Assembly: GCF_003634935.1 (NCBI RefSeq)
Contig: NZ_RBXO01000001.1
Location: 372,001 to 436,000 of the forward strand
Source of the DNA: Saccharothrix australiensis
GTDB lineage: Bacteria > Actinomycetota > Actinomycetes > Mycobacteriales > Pseudonocardiaceae
DNA length: 64,000 bases
Direction of reading: 5' to 3'
A program made the translations under genes and the position numbers. The notes below the pieces were generated by a model. It was not told the origin of the DNA. It ran no database searches and was given only the letters and a program-made list of their open reading frames with translations. Of the stretch, positions 32,622-41,718 are shown one piece after another. The first letter of the stretch is position 1, and each line of letters opens with the position of its first letter.

Positions 32622-35600
32622 CGCCGGTCCAGTATGGCTTCCACCCTGCCCAGCGCGTGGCGGATCGGGCCGGCGGCGGGGCCGAGCACGCGGCGCGCGG
32701 CCCGGACGAGCGGCGGGCGGGGCGGCGGGGTGGTGCGCGCCAGCCACGTGCGGTGGGCCGCGTCGAGCTGCGTGCGCAGCCACGCCGCCGCGGCGTCGGA
32801 GGACCGCGTCCGCAGCAGGTGCTCGCGGGCGGCGAGGCCGCGCCGGTGGGCCTCCTCCGGGTCGTCGGCGATCTCGCGCAGCGCGGCGGCGGCGGCGTCG
32901 AGGTCGGGTTCGGCCCAGCGGGCGTTCGGCTGGTACGGCGGCCAGCCCGCGCCGACCTCGGTCATCGTGTGCGGGATCGGCCAGCCGACGCGGGCGTCGA
33001 GGAACTCGCTCGTGCCGCCGTAGTCGGTGGCGACGACGGCGAGCCCGCGCGCCATCGCCTCGGCGACGGTCAGGCCGAACCCCTCGCCGCGGTGCAGCGA
33101 CACGTAGGCGTGGCTGGTCGCGTACAGCTCGGCGAGCCCGGCCGCGCTGAGGTAGCGCTCGACGAGCGTGATGCGCGGGTCGTCGGCGGCCATCAGCCGG
33201 AGCCGCTCGGCCGCACCGGTGTGGAGATGGGCATTTGTCGACTTGATGACCAGCTTGACGTCGGTGCGCCCGGGGAACGCCCGCTGGAACGCCGTCACGA
33301 CGCCGTACGGGTTCTTGCGCCCGGCCGTGCTGTTGAAGTCGAACGCGAACAGGAACCCGGTCGGCTCACCGCGCCGCCGGGGCCGGTCGTGCACCGGGTC
33401 GCGCGCCACCACCGGGATCGGCACCGTCCGCACCGGCACCGGGGAGTGCGGCTCGATCGCGCGGCGGACGAAGTCGCTCACCGTCCACACCTCGTCCACC
33501 TGCCCGAAGTGGTGCATGGTCGGCGGGAACTCCTCCAGCTCCCACGCCCACAGCCCGATCCGGTAGCGGCCGTGGCCGACTTCCGGGTCGGCTTCCAGCA
33601 GCGCGCGGGTGAAGTCGCCGTTCACCGTGATCAGGCTGACGGGGTACTTCGGGCGGCCCACCGAGGCAGGGGCGGCGACGCCGGTGCGCGCGGTGCCGAG
33701 GACGGAGTGCTCGTCCACCACCGACACGTGGGGGATGCCTGCGGCCCGCACGACGTCCAGCAGGACGCGGCCCATCTCGCCGATGCCCAGCTCGGCGGTG
33801 TGGTAGCCGGCGACGTTGACGCCGAAGTCGTTGACGGGCGGGGCGATCTCGCGGGGTGTGCCGGGCAGCGCCCAGGTGGGCACGCCTTCGTCGACACCGT
33901 GCCGCGCGCACCAGTCGCGGAAGCCGGGGTCGAGCGCGTCCAGCGGGCGGGGGAACGCGGCGCGCAGGTCGATCCGGGACTGCCACACGCCGTGCAGGAG
34001 GCGGTTGGTGCCGGACGCGCGCTGCGCGGGCGAGGCCGGTTCGGTCAGCCAGGCCCGGAACGCGCTGCCGTCACCGTCGAACGGGTGCGGCGGGAGACCC
34101 TTCGGACGAGCGTTGAGCGGGTCCGGTTCGGCGGCGGCACGCAGGGCGTCCTTGAAGACCTCGCGCATGGTCGGCGTGATCGGCTCGTCATCGGGCCCGA
34201 ACGTGTCGAACCTCGAAACGACACGGGCCCGCGAACCGTCGGAGTACACCGCACGCCCATCATACGCGTACACCATACGCCTACCCGCCGCATCCCCAGC
34301 AAGCACATCACCGACGTCCGCTGTAGGCGCAACCTGGCCCTCCGCGGCGCGCACAACCTCGGCGCCCGCAGTCCCTGCACCAATGGCATCTGCTGCACGG
34401 ACGAAATCGTCGGCGGGCCCGTGCGCGACGCTGGCTGCACGCACGCCATCGGCTTTCAACCCGCGCGCACCTTCCTCGTCCGTGGCGGACGCACCTTCTC
34501 CGTCCGTGGCGCGGCCACCTTCTCCGTCCGTGACGCGCCCACCATCGCCCTCTGCTTTATGCGCGTCGTTGGCGTATGACGTACGCGCACGATCCGCCGC
34601 CGCTGTGTACCCGCCGTTGGCGTCCGTTGTACGCATACCGTCAGCGTCCGTTGTACGCATACCGTTGGCGTGCGTCGTACGCCCACCGTTGGCATCCATT
34701 GCGCGCCTATCGTCGGCGTCTGCCGTGCGCCTACTGTTGGCGTCCGTCGTACGCATATCGTCGGCGTCCGCCGTGTGCCTACCGTCGGCGTCTGCTGTGC
34801 GCGCACTGTTGGCGTTAGCTGTACGCGCTCCGTTGGCTACTGGCATGTGTGCGGGGTTGGCGTTGGGCGTACGCCTATCGTTTGCGTGTGGTGTACACGA
34901 TAGGTTGGCGTACAGGGTACGCCAACCGGGGTGTTCGGATAGTAGGACGCGGTCGTGGTTGCTGGCGGCGAGCCAGGGCTGGGTGGGGTCGTGTCCGGTG
35001 AGATCGATCGTGCGGACGTTGGACGGCGAGCGCTCGTGGAGGTTCCAGGCGGCGACGCCGAGGCCGGGGTCGCGGTCGACGTGGTGCTCGAACAGGGCGG
35101 CGGCGTCGGTGGCCCAGCCCTTCGGCGTTTCGGCGATCAGATCGGCCCGCGTGCGGTCGGCCCAGAAGTCGACGAACGCGGCGGCGTCCCGGCCGACCGC
35201 GACGAAGTTCTCGGTGAACCCACCGACGTGCCGGGGGTGGCGACCGTCGTCGGGCAGTGGCGCGAGCAGGCGCGGCACGAGGGTGAGGCCGTCGCCGAAG
35301 TCGGGCAGTGGCGCGAGGACCACGGTGTCCGGCCCCAGGTGGACGACCAGGTCGCAGGAGTCCAGCAGTCGGCGCACGAGGAGCGGCGCGGCGGCCTGGA
35401 CGAGTTCGGCGGACGTGCCGCAGGTGGCCATGCGCAGGTACTCGTCGACCGGCACGCCGAGGTCGCGGGCGGTCAACACGGTCACCTCGCCTGGCTGGAC
35501 ATCCGTGTCCAGCCAGGCATTCGCGCCCGCCCCGACGCTCGTGCCGGGTCGATCATCCGCGCTCGGTCGACCATCCGTGCCGACCAGATCGGCCGCGTCG

Positions 35601-36019
35601 ACCAGATCGGCCGTACCGGCCCCATCGTTCGTACCGGCCGGATCGTTCGTGCCGGCCGGATCGTTCGCGCTGAGCGGGACATCCGTGCCGGCCTGGACAT
35701 CCGTGCCGAGTCGGAGGTCCGTGTCTGACCGAAAACCCGCCCCTGACCGAAAACCTGCGCCTGACCGGAGAACCGTGCCCGATCCGACTCCCACACCCGG
35801 TTCGGTGTCGGGGTTCGGCGCTGCCGTGTCGCCCGTCCCCGCCGCCGCGCTCGGCCTGATCGACCCCGCCGCGTCCGACTCCGGCGACCACGCATCCGCG
35901 ACGAGGACCACGAAGGCGTGGTCCGGGTGGTGCGCCAAGTAGGAGCGGGCCAGGACGCTCGCCGCGTCCGGCCCGCCGCCGACTACTACCGTGCTGCCCG
36001 CGACCCGCCGGTCAGGCAT
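32618..36019 (-). CDS. Giant two-domain glycosyltransferase with repeat insertions
   Basis: 1133 residues. The N-terminal domain resembles GT-A-type transferases of glycan clusters: residues about 170-375 include CDLVVHLGPDTVVLAPLPDF, GGFTENFVAVGRDAAAFVDF and GVAAWNLHERSPSNVRTIDL. The usual acidic D-P-D is GPD here. The C-terminal domain (about 690-1110) is a GT4 enzyme with RYRIGLWAWELEEFPPTMHH, AFDFNSTAGRKNPYGVVTAF and SLHRGEGFGLTVAEAMARG. Two low-complexity insertions split the N-terminal domain: residues about 50-168 and about 375-575, the latter including octapeptide repeats. ATG 36019 overlaps the upstream gene by 8 nt. Donor and acceptor are unknown. Confidence 0.82.
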   Translation of the reverse strand: MPDRRVAGSTVVVGGGPDAASVLARSYLAHHPDHAFVVLVADAWSPESDAAGSIRPSAAAGTGDTAAPNPDTEPGVGVGSGTVLRSGAGFRSGAGFRSDTDLRLGTDVQAGTDVPLSANDPAGTNDPAGTNDGAGTADLVDAADLVGTDGRPSADDRPGTSVGAGANAWLDTDVQPGEVTVLTARDLGVPVDEYLRMATCGTSAELVQAAAPLLVRRLLDSCDLVVHLGPDTVVLAPLPDFGDGLTLVPRLLAPLPDDGRHPRHVGGFTENFVAVGRDAAAFVDFWADRTRADLIAETPKGWATDAAALFEHHVDRDPGLGVAAWNLHERSPSNVRTIDLTGHDPTQPWLAASNHDRVLLSEHPGWRTLYANLSCTPHANDRRTPNANPAHMPVANGARTANANSARTADADGRHTADADDMRTTDANSRRTADADDRRAMDANGGRTTHANGMRTTDADGMRTTDANGGYTAAADRARTSYANDAHKAEGDGGRVTDGEGGRATDGEGASATDEEGARGLKADGVRAASVAHGPADDFVRAADAIGAGTAGAEVVRAAEGQVAPTADVGDVLAGDAAGRRMVYAYDGRAVYSDGSRARVVSRFDTFGPDDEPITPTMREVFKDALRAAAEPDPLNARPKGLPPHPFDGDGSAFRAWLTEPASPAQRASGTNRLLHGVWQSRIDLRAAFPRPLDALDPGFRDWCARHGVDEGVPTWALPGTPREIAPPVNDFGVNVAGYHTAELGIGEMGRVLLDVVRAAGIPHVSVVDEHSVLGTARTGVAAPASVGRPKYPVSLITVNGDFTRALLEADPEVGHGRYRIGLWAWELEEFPPTMHHFGQVDEVWTVSDFVRRAIEPHSPVPVRTVPIPVVARDPVHDRPRRRGEPTGFLFAFDFNSTAGRKNPYGVVTAFQRAFPGRTDVKLVIKSTNAHLHTGAAERLRLMAADDPRITLVERYLSAAGLAELYATSHAYVSLHRGEGFGLTVAEAMARGLAVVATDYGGTSEFLDARVGWPIPHTMTEVGAGWPPYQPNARWAEPDLDAAAAALREIADDPEEAHRRGLAAREHLLRTRSSDAAAAWLRTQLDAAHRTWLARTTPPPRPPLVRAARRVLGPAAGPIRHALGRVEAILDRR
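34600..34870 (-). repeat. 24-bp tandem array inside the giant glycosyltransferase
   Basis: About eleven imperfect 24-bp units encode octapeptides such as RTADADGR, RTTDANGG and RTADADDR. The units contain TACG-rich, lower-GC sequence unlike the flanking gene and keep the frame throughout. It lies in the segment between LYANLS and YAYDGRAVYSDG, which are adjacent in related proteins as I recall the family. Confidence 0.85.
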
Positions 36020-37178
36020 CCGCGGCGAGTTGTTCGAGCTGGGCCAGCAGCACCTCGTCGAACGTCTTCGTCACCTGCGCCAAGTCCTTGCCCGTCACCT
36101 GCACGCGAACCACGACGTCCTTCGACACGTAGTGCGCCCGCGCCACACCGAGGCTCTCGCCCGCGGGCGCGGCCTGGAACGCCGTCACGCCCGCCGGCAA
36201 GGTGCCCGTGTACGGCTGCATCGCGTACTTCGCCTGGAGCACGCCGAGCGCGTCGCGAGCGGTCTTCGCCTCGGGGGCGCCGTTCGTCTTCACGGTGAGG
36301 ACCTGCGTGTACATCGCGCCGCCGGACACCACCGAGCCGGCGAGCCTGCTGCGACCCGCGCCGGCCGCCAGGTACGCCTGGTTCTCCTCTTCGGTGAGCA
36401 GCTTCCCGGACACGACGTCGGCGAAGTTCTTCACGCCCGACTGGTCCTGGGCCACGCCCGGCAGCTTGGTGACCTCCAGGCCGTCCTTCGGCTTGGTGGT
36501 CGTCGTGGTCGGCGCGGAGGAGCTGGTCGACTGGCCGGTGGTCGGCGACGCCTCACCGCCACCCCCGCCGGAACCGCTGGTGAAGAACCAGATGCCGCCA
36601 CCGATCAGGGCCAGCACGACGACGATGCCGACGACCGCCAGCCACTTCTTGCCGCCGCCACCGCCGTTCTCGTCGAACACTTCGGGGCCCTGAGCGATCC
36701 AGCTCGGCGTCTGCTCGCCGACCACGCCGAACCCCTGGTCGTTGCCCCACGGCGGGGTGCCGACCGGTGCTCCGCCGCCGCCCCACGCGCCCTGCTGGGG
36801 CTGCTGCGGCGGAAGCTGGTTCGGCGGCGGCGCGACCGGGCGCACGTACTGCGTCCGGTCGGCGTCCGCGCCGCGCTGGCCGCTGACGACCTGCGTGGCG
36901 TCCGGGTTCGGGTTGCCCATCGGCGGCTGGCCCGCGTTCGGCGGCACACCCGGCTGCCCCGTGTTCACCACCTGCGTGGCGTCCGCGTTCGGCTGGGCGG
37001 GCTGCGACGCCTCCCACCGGAACGGCGCGCCGAACGGCCCGTTGCCCTGCTGCGGCTGCGGGCCGGCGCCCGAGGCGGAAGCCAGGAGCTCGTCACGACG
37101 CCTGCGGTACTCGTCGGCGCTGATCCGACCCTCCGCCAACGTCCTGTCCAGCTCCGCCAGGTCCTCTTGCCAGGCCAT
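36012..37178 (-). CDS. SHOCT-domain membrane protein with Thr-Gln repeats
   Basis: 388 residues. Residues 2-33 (EDLAELDRTLAEGRISADEY) form a SHOCT-type short domain. Residues about 35-175 are Pro/Gln/Gly-rich and contain DATQVV twice and DRTQYV once, patterns like those phosphorylated by actinobacterial PknB-type kinases. Residues about 185-205 (WLAVVGIVVVLALIGGGIWF) span the membrane; a Gly/Ser/Thr linker and a folded domain of about 160 residues lie outside. The ATG at 37178 has GGAGGGG 3 nt upstream. First gene of a minus-strand run leading into the glycan genes, so it may link envelope sensing to glycan synthesis; that is inference. Confidence 0.7.
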   Translation of the reverse strand: MAWQEDLAELDRTLAEGRISADEYRRRRDELLASASGAGPQPQQGNGPFGAPFRWEASQPAQPNADATQVVNTGQPGVPPNAGQPPMGNPNPDATQVVSGQRGADADRTQYVRPVAPPPNQLPPQQPQQGAWGGGGAPVGTPPWGNDQGFGVVGEQTPSWIAQGPEVFDENGGGGGKKWLAVVGIVVVLALIGGGIWFFTSGSGGGGGEASPTTGQSTSSSAPTTTTTKPKDGLEVTKLPGVAQDQSGVKNFADVVSGKLLTEEENQAYLAAGAGRSRLAGSVVSGGAMYTQVLTVKTNGAPEAKTARDALGVLQAKYAMQPYTGTLPAGVTAFQAAPAGESLGVARAHYVSKDVVVRVQVTGKDLAQVTKTFDEVLLAQLEQLAADA

Positions 37179-37420
37179 CCGCCCCTCCAAAGTCGTGCGC
37201 GGTCGCCATTGTGTCCTATGGCCCCTCGGGCCTTCGCGGCATCCGGCACTTGTGATGCGGTCGTTGTCGTCGACCGGCGGACCGCCGGGTCCGCCGGTGC
37301 GCCGCGCCCGGTCGGCGGGTGCGGCGCCGACGTGCGCGGTCACCGCATTAGCGCTGGTCGAGAGCGGGTATCGTGCCGCTGCGCAGCGTCGGTCGAACGA
37401 CGCCACCGGCCACTGGGGGA

Positions 37421-39280
37421 ATGTTGATCACCGAAACTGCCGCCGCGGGTGCGGTCGCGCCGCCGCGGCGCGGTCCCGGCGCCCTCGCGCGGTGGCTGCC
37501 GCGGCGGTTCAGCCGGGAAGCGATCCTGGTCGTCCTGTCCGGCTTCGTGCTGTCCGCGCTGTTCAACTGGCCCGTGGTCCGCAACCCCAAGTCGGTGGTC
37601 GTGGGCGACCTGGGCGACCCCCTGCTCCAAACGTGGGAACTCGCCTGGCACCGCCGGTTCCTCACGCACGGCGGCGACTTGTGGACCACGAACATGTTCT
37701 TCCCGTCGGAGGACAACTTCGCGTTCTCCGACTCGCTGCTGGGCTACTTCCCGCTCGCGTTGTTCGGCGACGGCCAGTACGCGGCCGTCCTGCGCTACAA
37801 CGTGGCCTTCGTCACGGCGTGCGCGCTCGCGTTCATCGGCGCGTACTTCCTGGTGCGGCAGCTCGGCGGCAACTGGCAGGCGGCGGCCTTGGCGGGCGCG
37901 GTGTTCGCGTGGGCGCCGTGGCGGCTGACGCACGGCAGCCACCTGAACATCCTGTCCACCGGCGGCATCGCGCTGGCGCTGTTCGCCCTGGCCCGCGGCC
38001 ACGCCTACACCCTGCGGTCGGGCGCGCGACCGGCGGCGGCGCGCCCCGGCTGGATCGTGGTGGGCTGGCTGGTCGCCGCGTGGCAGATCACCATCGGGTT
38101 CGCCACCGGCATCCCGTTCTTCTACCTGATGGCCGGCATCGGCGTGGTGGCGCTCGTGGTCGTGCTGCGGCGGCGTGCGGAGTTCGGCAACCGGGTCCTG
38201 GTCGCGAACGTCGTCGGCGGCGCGGTGTTCCTCGTCGTGACGCTGCTGATGGCGATCCCCTACCTCCAGGTGGTCGAGCGCTACGGCTTCACGCGGGCGT
38301 GGAAGGAGATCGTCGAGCTGTCCCCGCCGCCGGCCGGGCTGGTCACCGTGTCGGACATGTCGTGGCTGTGGCGCGGGTCGGTGTTCGACCACGACGCGAA
38401 CGTGCCCATGCCCGCGCCGTGGGAGAAGATGCTGTTCCCCGGACTGCCGGTGCTGGTGCTCGCGGTCGTCGGGCTGTTCGTCAGCGCGTGGTCGAAGCGG
38501 GTGCGGGTCTGGCTCGCCGCGACGGCGGTCGTGGTGGCGGTGTTCGCGCTCGGCGCGGGTTTCTTCGAGGGCGCGTTCACCTACCGCCTGCTGTGGGAGT
38601 TCCTGCCCGGCTGGAACTCGATGCGCACACCCGGCCGCCTCATCATGTGGACGGTGCTGCTGCTGGCGTTGCTCGCGGCCGGCGCGCTGACCAGGCTGGG
38701 GCAGCTGCTCGCGGACCGGCTGGAGCGGGGTGAGCCGAAGCGGGGTGAGCCGGAGCGGGGTGAGCCGGAGAACAGTGAGCCGGAGCGCCGCGGATCGGAC
38801 CACCGCCGGCCGGAGCGCCGCCGGCTGAAGCGCCGCCGCCTGGTGTCGCTGCTGCTCGTCGTGCCCGCGGTGGTCGCGCTGCTCGAAGGTCTGCCGGTGC
38901 GACCGCACCCGCAGGTGCCCGGTATCCCGCCGGGGCTGCGGACGGTGTTCGAGCAGACCCGCGAGCCGATGGTGATCGTGCCGATGGGCGAGGGCAACGA
39001 GTTCCACTACCTGCTGTGGTCGACCGAGGGCTGGCCGACGATGGTGAACGGCAACTCGGGCAACTTCCCCGTGCCGTACGTGGAGCTGTTCGAGGTGACC
39101 AGGGAGTTCCCCGACTCGCACAGCATCGACGTGTTGGACAAGCACGGCGTCCGGGCGGTGGCGGTGATGAAGGCGACCGTGCCGGGCACGCCGTGGGCCG
39201 ACATCCTGACCCGGCCGACCGCCGGCTACCCCGTCACCCGGACGGAGACCGCCGACGTGGTGCTGTTCACCATCAAGTGA
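37421..39280 (+). CDS. Polytopic GT-C-like membrane protein
   Basis: 619 residues with about 11 hydrophobic helices followed by an extracytoplasmic C-terminal domain. LSGFVLSALFNWPVVRNPKS and DLGDPLLQTWELAWHRRF give an early extracytoplasmic loop with acidic residues where GT-C enzymes bind polyprenyl-phosphate sugars; GSHLNILSTGGIALALF follows. A cytoplasmic insert (about 436-470) carries GEPKRG/GEPERG pentad repeats and poly-Arg. Similar proteins in actinomycetes are annotated as putative membrane glycosyltransferases of the YfhO/ArnT-like type. ATG 37421 follows GGGGGA closely; a GTG at 37373 is possible. Divergent from the SHOCT gene across 242 bp. Confidence 0.75.
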   Translation: MLITETAAAGAVAPPRRGPGALARWLPRRFSREAILVVLSGFVLSALFNWPVVRNPKSVVVGDLGDPLLQTWELAWHRRFLTHGGDLWTTNMFFPSEDNFAFSDSLLGYFPLALFGDGQYAAVLRYNVAFVTACALAFIGAYFLVRQLGGNWQAAALAGAVFAWAPWRLTHGSHLNILSTGGIALALFALARGHAYTLRSGARPAAARPGWIVVGWLVAAWQITIGFATGIPFFYLMAGIGVVALVVVLRRRAEFGNRVLVANVVGGAVFLVVTLLMAIPYLQVVERYGFTRAWKEIVELSPPPAGLVTVSDMSWLWRGSVFDHDANVPMPAPWEKMLFPGLPVLVLAVVGLFVSAWSKRVRVWLAATAVVVAVFALGAGFFEGAFTYRLLWEFLPGWNSMRTPGRLIMWTVLLLALLAAGALTRLGQLLADRLERGEPKRGEPERGEPENSEPERRGSDHRRPERRRLKRRRLVSLLLVVPAVVALLEGLPVRPHPQVPGIPPGLRTVFEQTREPMVIVPMGEGNEFHYLLWSTEGWPTMVNGNSGNFPVPYVELFEVTREFPDSHSIDVLDKHGVRAVAVMKATVPGTPWADILTRPTAGYPVTRTETADVVLFTIK

Positions 39281-39305
39281 CCGGGCCCGCGCGTAGATTG
39301 GTGGC

Positions 39306-39968
39306 ATGGCTTGGTTCGGGCATGACAAGACGTCCCTGATCAGTCCGGCCGACGCCCTGCCGGGGCGCGCGGAACCGATTCCGGTGCAGCCGGCGCACGC
39401 CGTGCACACCGACCGGACGATCGTCGCCCCGTTCCCGACCGGCATGCGGACGGCCGTGGTCGGCATGGGCTGCTTCTGGGGAGCGGAACGCATCTTCTGG
39501 CGCACGCCCGGCGTGTGGAGCACCGCGGTCGGCTACGCGGGCGGCTACACCCCGAACCCGACGTACGAAGAGGTGTGCTCCGGCCGGACCGGTCACACCG
39601 AGGTGGTGCTGGTCGTCTTCGACCCGTCCGTCCTGCCGTACGAGGAGCTGCTGCGCGTGTTCTGGCAGGGCCACGACCCGACGCAGGGCATGAGGCAGGG
39701 CAACGACCTCGGCACGCAGTACCGGTCGGCCATCTACTGGGAGGACGACGACCAGCGGGTGGTCGCGGAGGCGAGCGCGAAGGTGTACCAGGAGGCACTG
39801 ACGGCCGCCGGGATGGGCGCGATCACGACCGAGATCGCGCCGCTGCGGGACTTCTACTACGCCGAGGACTACCACCAGCAGTACCTGTCGGACGCGAAGA
39901 ACCCGAACGGCTACTGCGGGATCGGCGGGACGGGCGTCAGCTGCCCGGTCGGCCTGAATTTGGGCTGA
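39306..39968 (+). CDS. msrA: Peptide methionine-S-sulfoxide reductase
   Basis: 220 residues. Catalytic Cys56 lies in [44 protein letters not shown] and [20 protein letters not shown] are family blocks; ending [20 protein letters not shown] provides resolving Cys residues. It repairs methionine-S-sulfoxide in proteins using thioredoxin. The N-terminal extension of about 40 residues is typical of actinobacterial members. ATG 39306, 25 nt after the GT-C-like gene, so possibly read through. A good terminator follows at 40082. Confidence 0.96.
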   Translation: MAWFGHDKTSLISPADALPGRAEPIPVQPAHAVHTDRTIVAPFPTGMRTAVVGMGCFWGAERIFWRTPGVWSTAVGYAGGYTPNPTYEEVCSGRTGHTEVVLVVFDPSVLPYEELLRVFWQGHDPTQGMRQGNDLGTQYRSAIYWEDDDQRVVAEASAKVYQEALTAAGMGAITTEIAPLRDFYYAEDYHQQYLSDAKNPNGYCGIGGTGVSCPVGLNLG

Positions 39969-40081
39969 CCGCCTCGGCGCCGCGGTGAGCGGAGGCCGCC
40001 ACGGGTCCGGAGCCGGCGTGACCCGTGGCCCATCGCGGTGCTCGTTGCCGCAGACGTCAGGTGAGCCGGCTTGGCCGTACC

Positions 40082-40109
40082 CACCCGGCTCCCTCGCGGA
40101 GCCGGGTTT
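40082..40109 (+). terminator. Rho-independent terminator after msrA
   Basis: A perfect 10-bp stem ACCCGGCTCC (40082-40091) / GGAGCCGGGT (40097-40106) with a 5-nt loop, followed by TTTT. Confidence 0.9.
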
Positions 40110-40159
40110 TCCCGTGTGAGGGCCGCCAGTCGGCTTCGAGCGTCGCCCCGGCGAAGGGC

Positions 40160-40183
40160 GGGCGGCCCCGGGCGGGGCCGCCC
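40160..40183 (-). terminator. Terminator of the Pro/Ala-rich gene
   Basis: GGGCGGCCCC (40160-40169) pairs perfectly with GGGGCCGCCC (40174-40183) around 4 nt, 5 nt beyond the stop codon of the minus-strand gene at 40189. Confidence 0.75.
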
Positions 40184-40188
40184 CTCGG

Positions 40189-41100
40189 TCAGCCCTTCTT
40201 CGTGAGCAGCGTCGGGCCGACGATCCTGCGTGCGATGCGGCGCAGCCTGCTCCGCGGCCTGGCGGGTGCGGGGGTTGCCGGGGTCGCCTTGGCGGGCTCG
40301 ACCGGTGTGGGTGCTTCCGCCGGTGCGGTGGGTCCGGGCTGGGCGGCCGGGGCCGGCTGTGCGGTGGGTCCGGGCTGTGCGGCCGGTGTGGCGGGCTCCA
40401 GGTGTGCCGTCGCTTCGGACTGCGTGGCCGGGGCCGGCTGTGCGGCAGGTGCGGGCTGCGCGGCAGGTGGGGCCGGCGGAGCCGGGGTGGCCGGCTGGAC
40501 CGGTGCCGGTCCCGTGGTCGGAGCCGTCTTCTGGTTCGGGATCACCGGGTGTGCCGGTTCGGGCTGGACCGGTGACGTGGTGACGGTGGGCTGGCTCGCC
40601 AGCCGCTCGTCGATGGAGGGAGCGGCCGGAGCGGCGTTCGGCCCCTGATCGGTGGCCGGTGCGGGAGGTGCCGCCAGTGCGGGAGGTGCCGCCGGCGCGG
40701 AGGGCGCGAGAGGTGCCGACGGCGCGTACTGCGCGGGCGGGGTGGGCTGCGCGGGCTGCGCCGGCGCGGCGGGTGCCGTCGCCAAGGGTGCCGTCGCCAC
40801 GGGTGCGGGAGTCCGCACCGTCGCCGGGTGCGTGACCGGGGTCGCGGTCGCCAGGACACCCGACAGGGGCGCGGCCGTGGCCGTCGCCGCGGGTGGCGCG
40901 CCCGCCGTCAGGACCGGCATGGCCGCGGTGGTCAGGAAACCCGACAGCGCGGCAGGCTGCCCGTTCGCCGACGTGACCACCGGTGCGAACACCGGCCCGA
41001 TCCCCGGCGGCGCGGCGGGCTTGATGCGGAGGGTGGGTGCGTCGTTGCTCGGCTGGAACTTGCTCTGCGGGGGCTGGTCAGGCTCCTGGCTGAACGTCAC
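40189..41100 (-). CDS. Pro/Ala-rich protein with basic C-terminus
   Basis: 303 residues with no recognisable fold. The first 45 residues are polar (TFSQEPDQPPQSKFQPSNDA, TLRIKPAAPP), the middle 200 are Ala/Pro/Gln/Thr low complexity (AAQPAPAAQPAP), and the end is an amphipathic basic helix SRLRRIARRIVGPTLL then TKKG. There is no signal peptide. GTG 41100 follows GAGG. This minus frame is preferred over the complementary Gly/Ala-rich plus frame because a terminator lies just past its stop and the ends are non-repetitive. Function unknown. Confidence 0.55.
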   Translation of the reverse strand: MTFSQEPDQPPQSKFQPSNDAPTLRIKPAAPPGIGPVFAPVVTSANGQPAALSGFLTTAAMPVLTAGAPPAATATAAPLSGVLATATPVTHPATVRTPAPVATAPLATAPAAPAQPAQPTPPAQYAPSAPLAPSAPAAPPALAAPPAPATDQGPNAAPAAPSIDERLASQPTVTTSPVQPEPAHPVIPNQKTAPTTGPAPVQPATPAPPAPPAAQPAPAAQPAPATQSEATAHLEPATPAAQPGPTAQPAPAAQPGPTAPAEAPTPVEPAKATPATPAPARPRSRLRRIARRIVGPTLLTKKG

Positions 41101-41146
41101 CCCTCGATCCTGCCAAATCACATTGTGTGAACACCCGGTAGGTGAA

Positions 41147-41575
41147 TCAGCAGAAGATGAGTCCGCACGGCCTCTTCGTCGTCGTGGTCGTCGTCGTGCG
41201 GGTGGTGGTGGTCGTCGGCGGCCGGGTCGTGGTGGTCGGCGCACGCGTGGTGGTCGTGGTGGTGACCGCGGTCGTCGTGGTGGCGCCGCTGGTCCCGCCG
41301 GCCTCGCCGGTGGTGGTGGTCGTGCTCGTCGTCGAGGTGCTCACCGACGTCTTCGCGCTGGTAGCGGCCGAGGTGCCGGTCGTCGTCGGCGTGGTCGCCG
41401 GTGACGTGCGGCGGGGCTCGGCGCTGCGCTTCACGACGACCACGCCCGCATCGCCGAACGGCTGGATCGCCTGCGGCGCCGTGCCGAGTGCCCCGTGGGC
41501 GAGCAGTGCGGCGACCGCCGCGCCGATCAGGGCCCCGACGGCCAGCCGCGCCGGGCCACCCCCTGCGGTGAGCAT
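41147..41575 (-). CDS. Thr-rich exported or membrane-anchored protein
   Basis: 142 residues. Residues 8-32 (PARLAVGALIGAAVAALLAH) form a signal peptide or anchor. Residues about 55-134 are almost entirely Thr with Ser/Ala/Pro, a mucin-like stretch likely to be O-mannosylated in actinobacteria. The end is KRPCGLIFC, two Cys with a hydrophobic pair between. ATG 41575. Another protein of this design is at 59113. The opposite frame is an implausible poly-Val sequence. Confidence 0.6.
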   Translation of the reverse strand: MLTAGGGPARLAVGALIGAAVAALLAHGALGTAPQAIQPFGDAGVVVVKRSAEPRRTSPATTPTTTGTSAATSAKTSVSTSTTSTTTTTGEAGGTSGATTTTAVTTTTTTRAPTTTTRPPTTTTTRTTTTTTTKRPCGLIFC

Positions 41576-41629
41576 TCACACTGACTACCGGCCTCACCCG
41601 ATCGGGTCAAATCACCTCGCGGGTTCGAT

Positions 41630-41661
41630 ACCGGCCCGACACCCGGAGACGCCGGGCCGGT
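41630..41661 (-). terminator. Hairpin after the OsmC gene
   Basis: ACCGGCCCG (41630-41638) pairs with CGGGCCGGT (41653-41661); further GTGTCGACG repeats lie between it and the stop at 41719. Confidence 0.55.
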
Positions 41662-41718
41662 GTCGACGCCGCACGTGCCCGGTGTCGACGTCGCACGCGC
41701 CGGGCCGGTCTCGACGCC

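Noticed and set aside
34600-34870. Regular 24-bp repeats that resemble a CRISPR array
   Set aside because: Units are directly adjacent with no unique spacers, stay in frame with a long glycosyltransferase gene, and there are no cas genes.
40652-41404. Plus-strand Gly/Ala-rich open frame opposite the Pro/Ala-rich gene
   Set aside because: It has no non-repetitive end and no ribosome site; the minus frame has a terminator just past its stop and a basic C-terminal helix.
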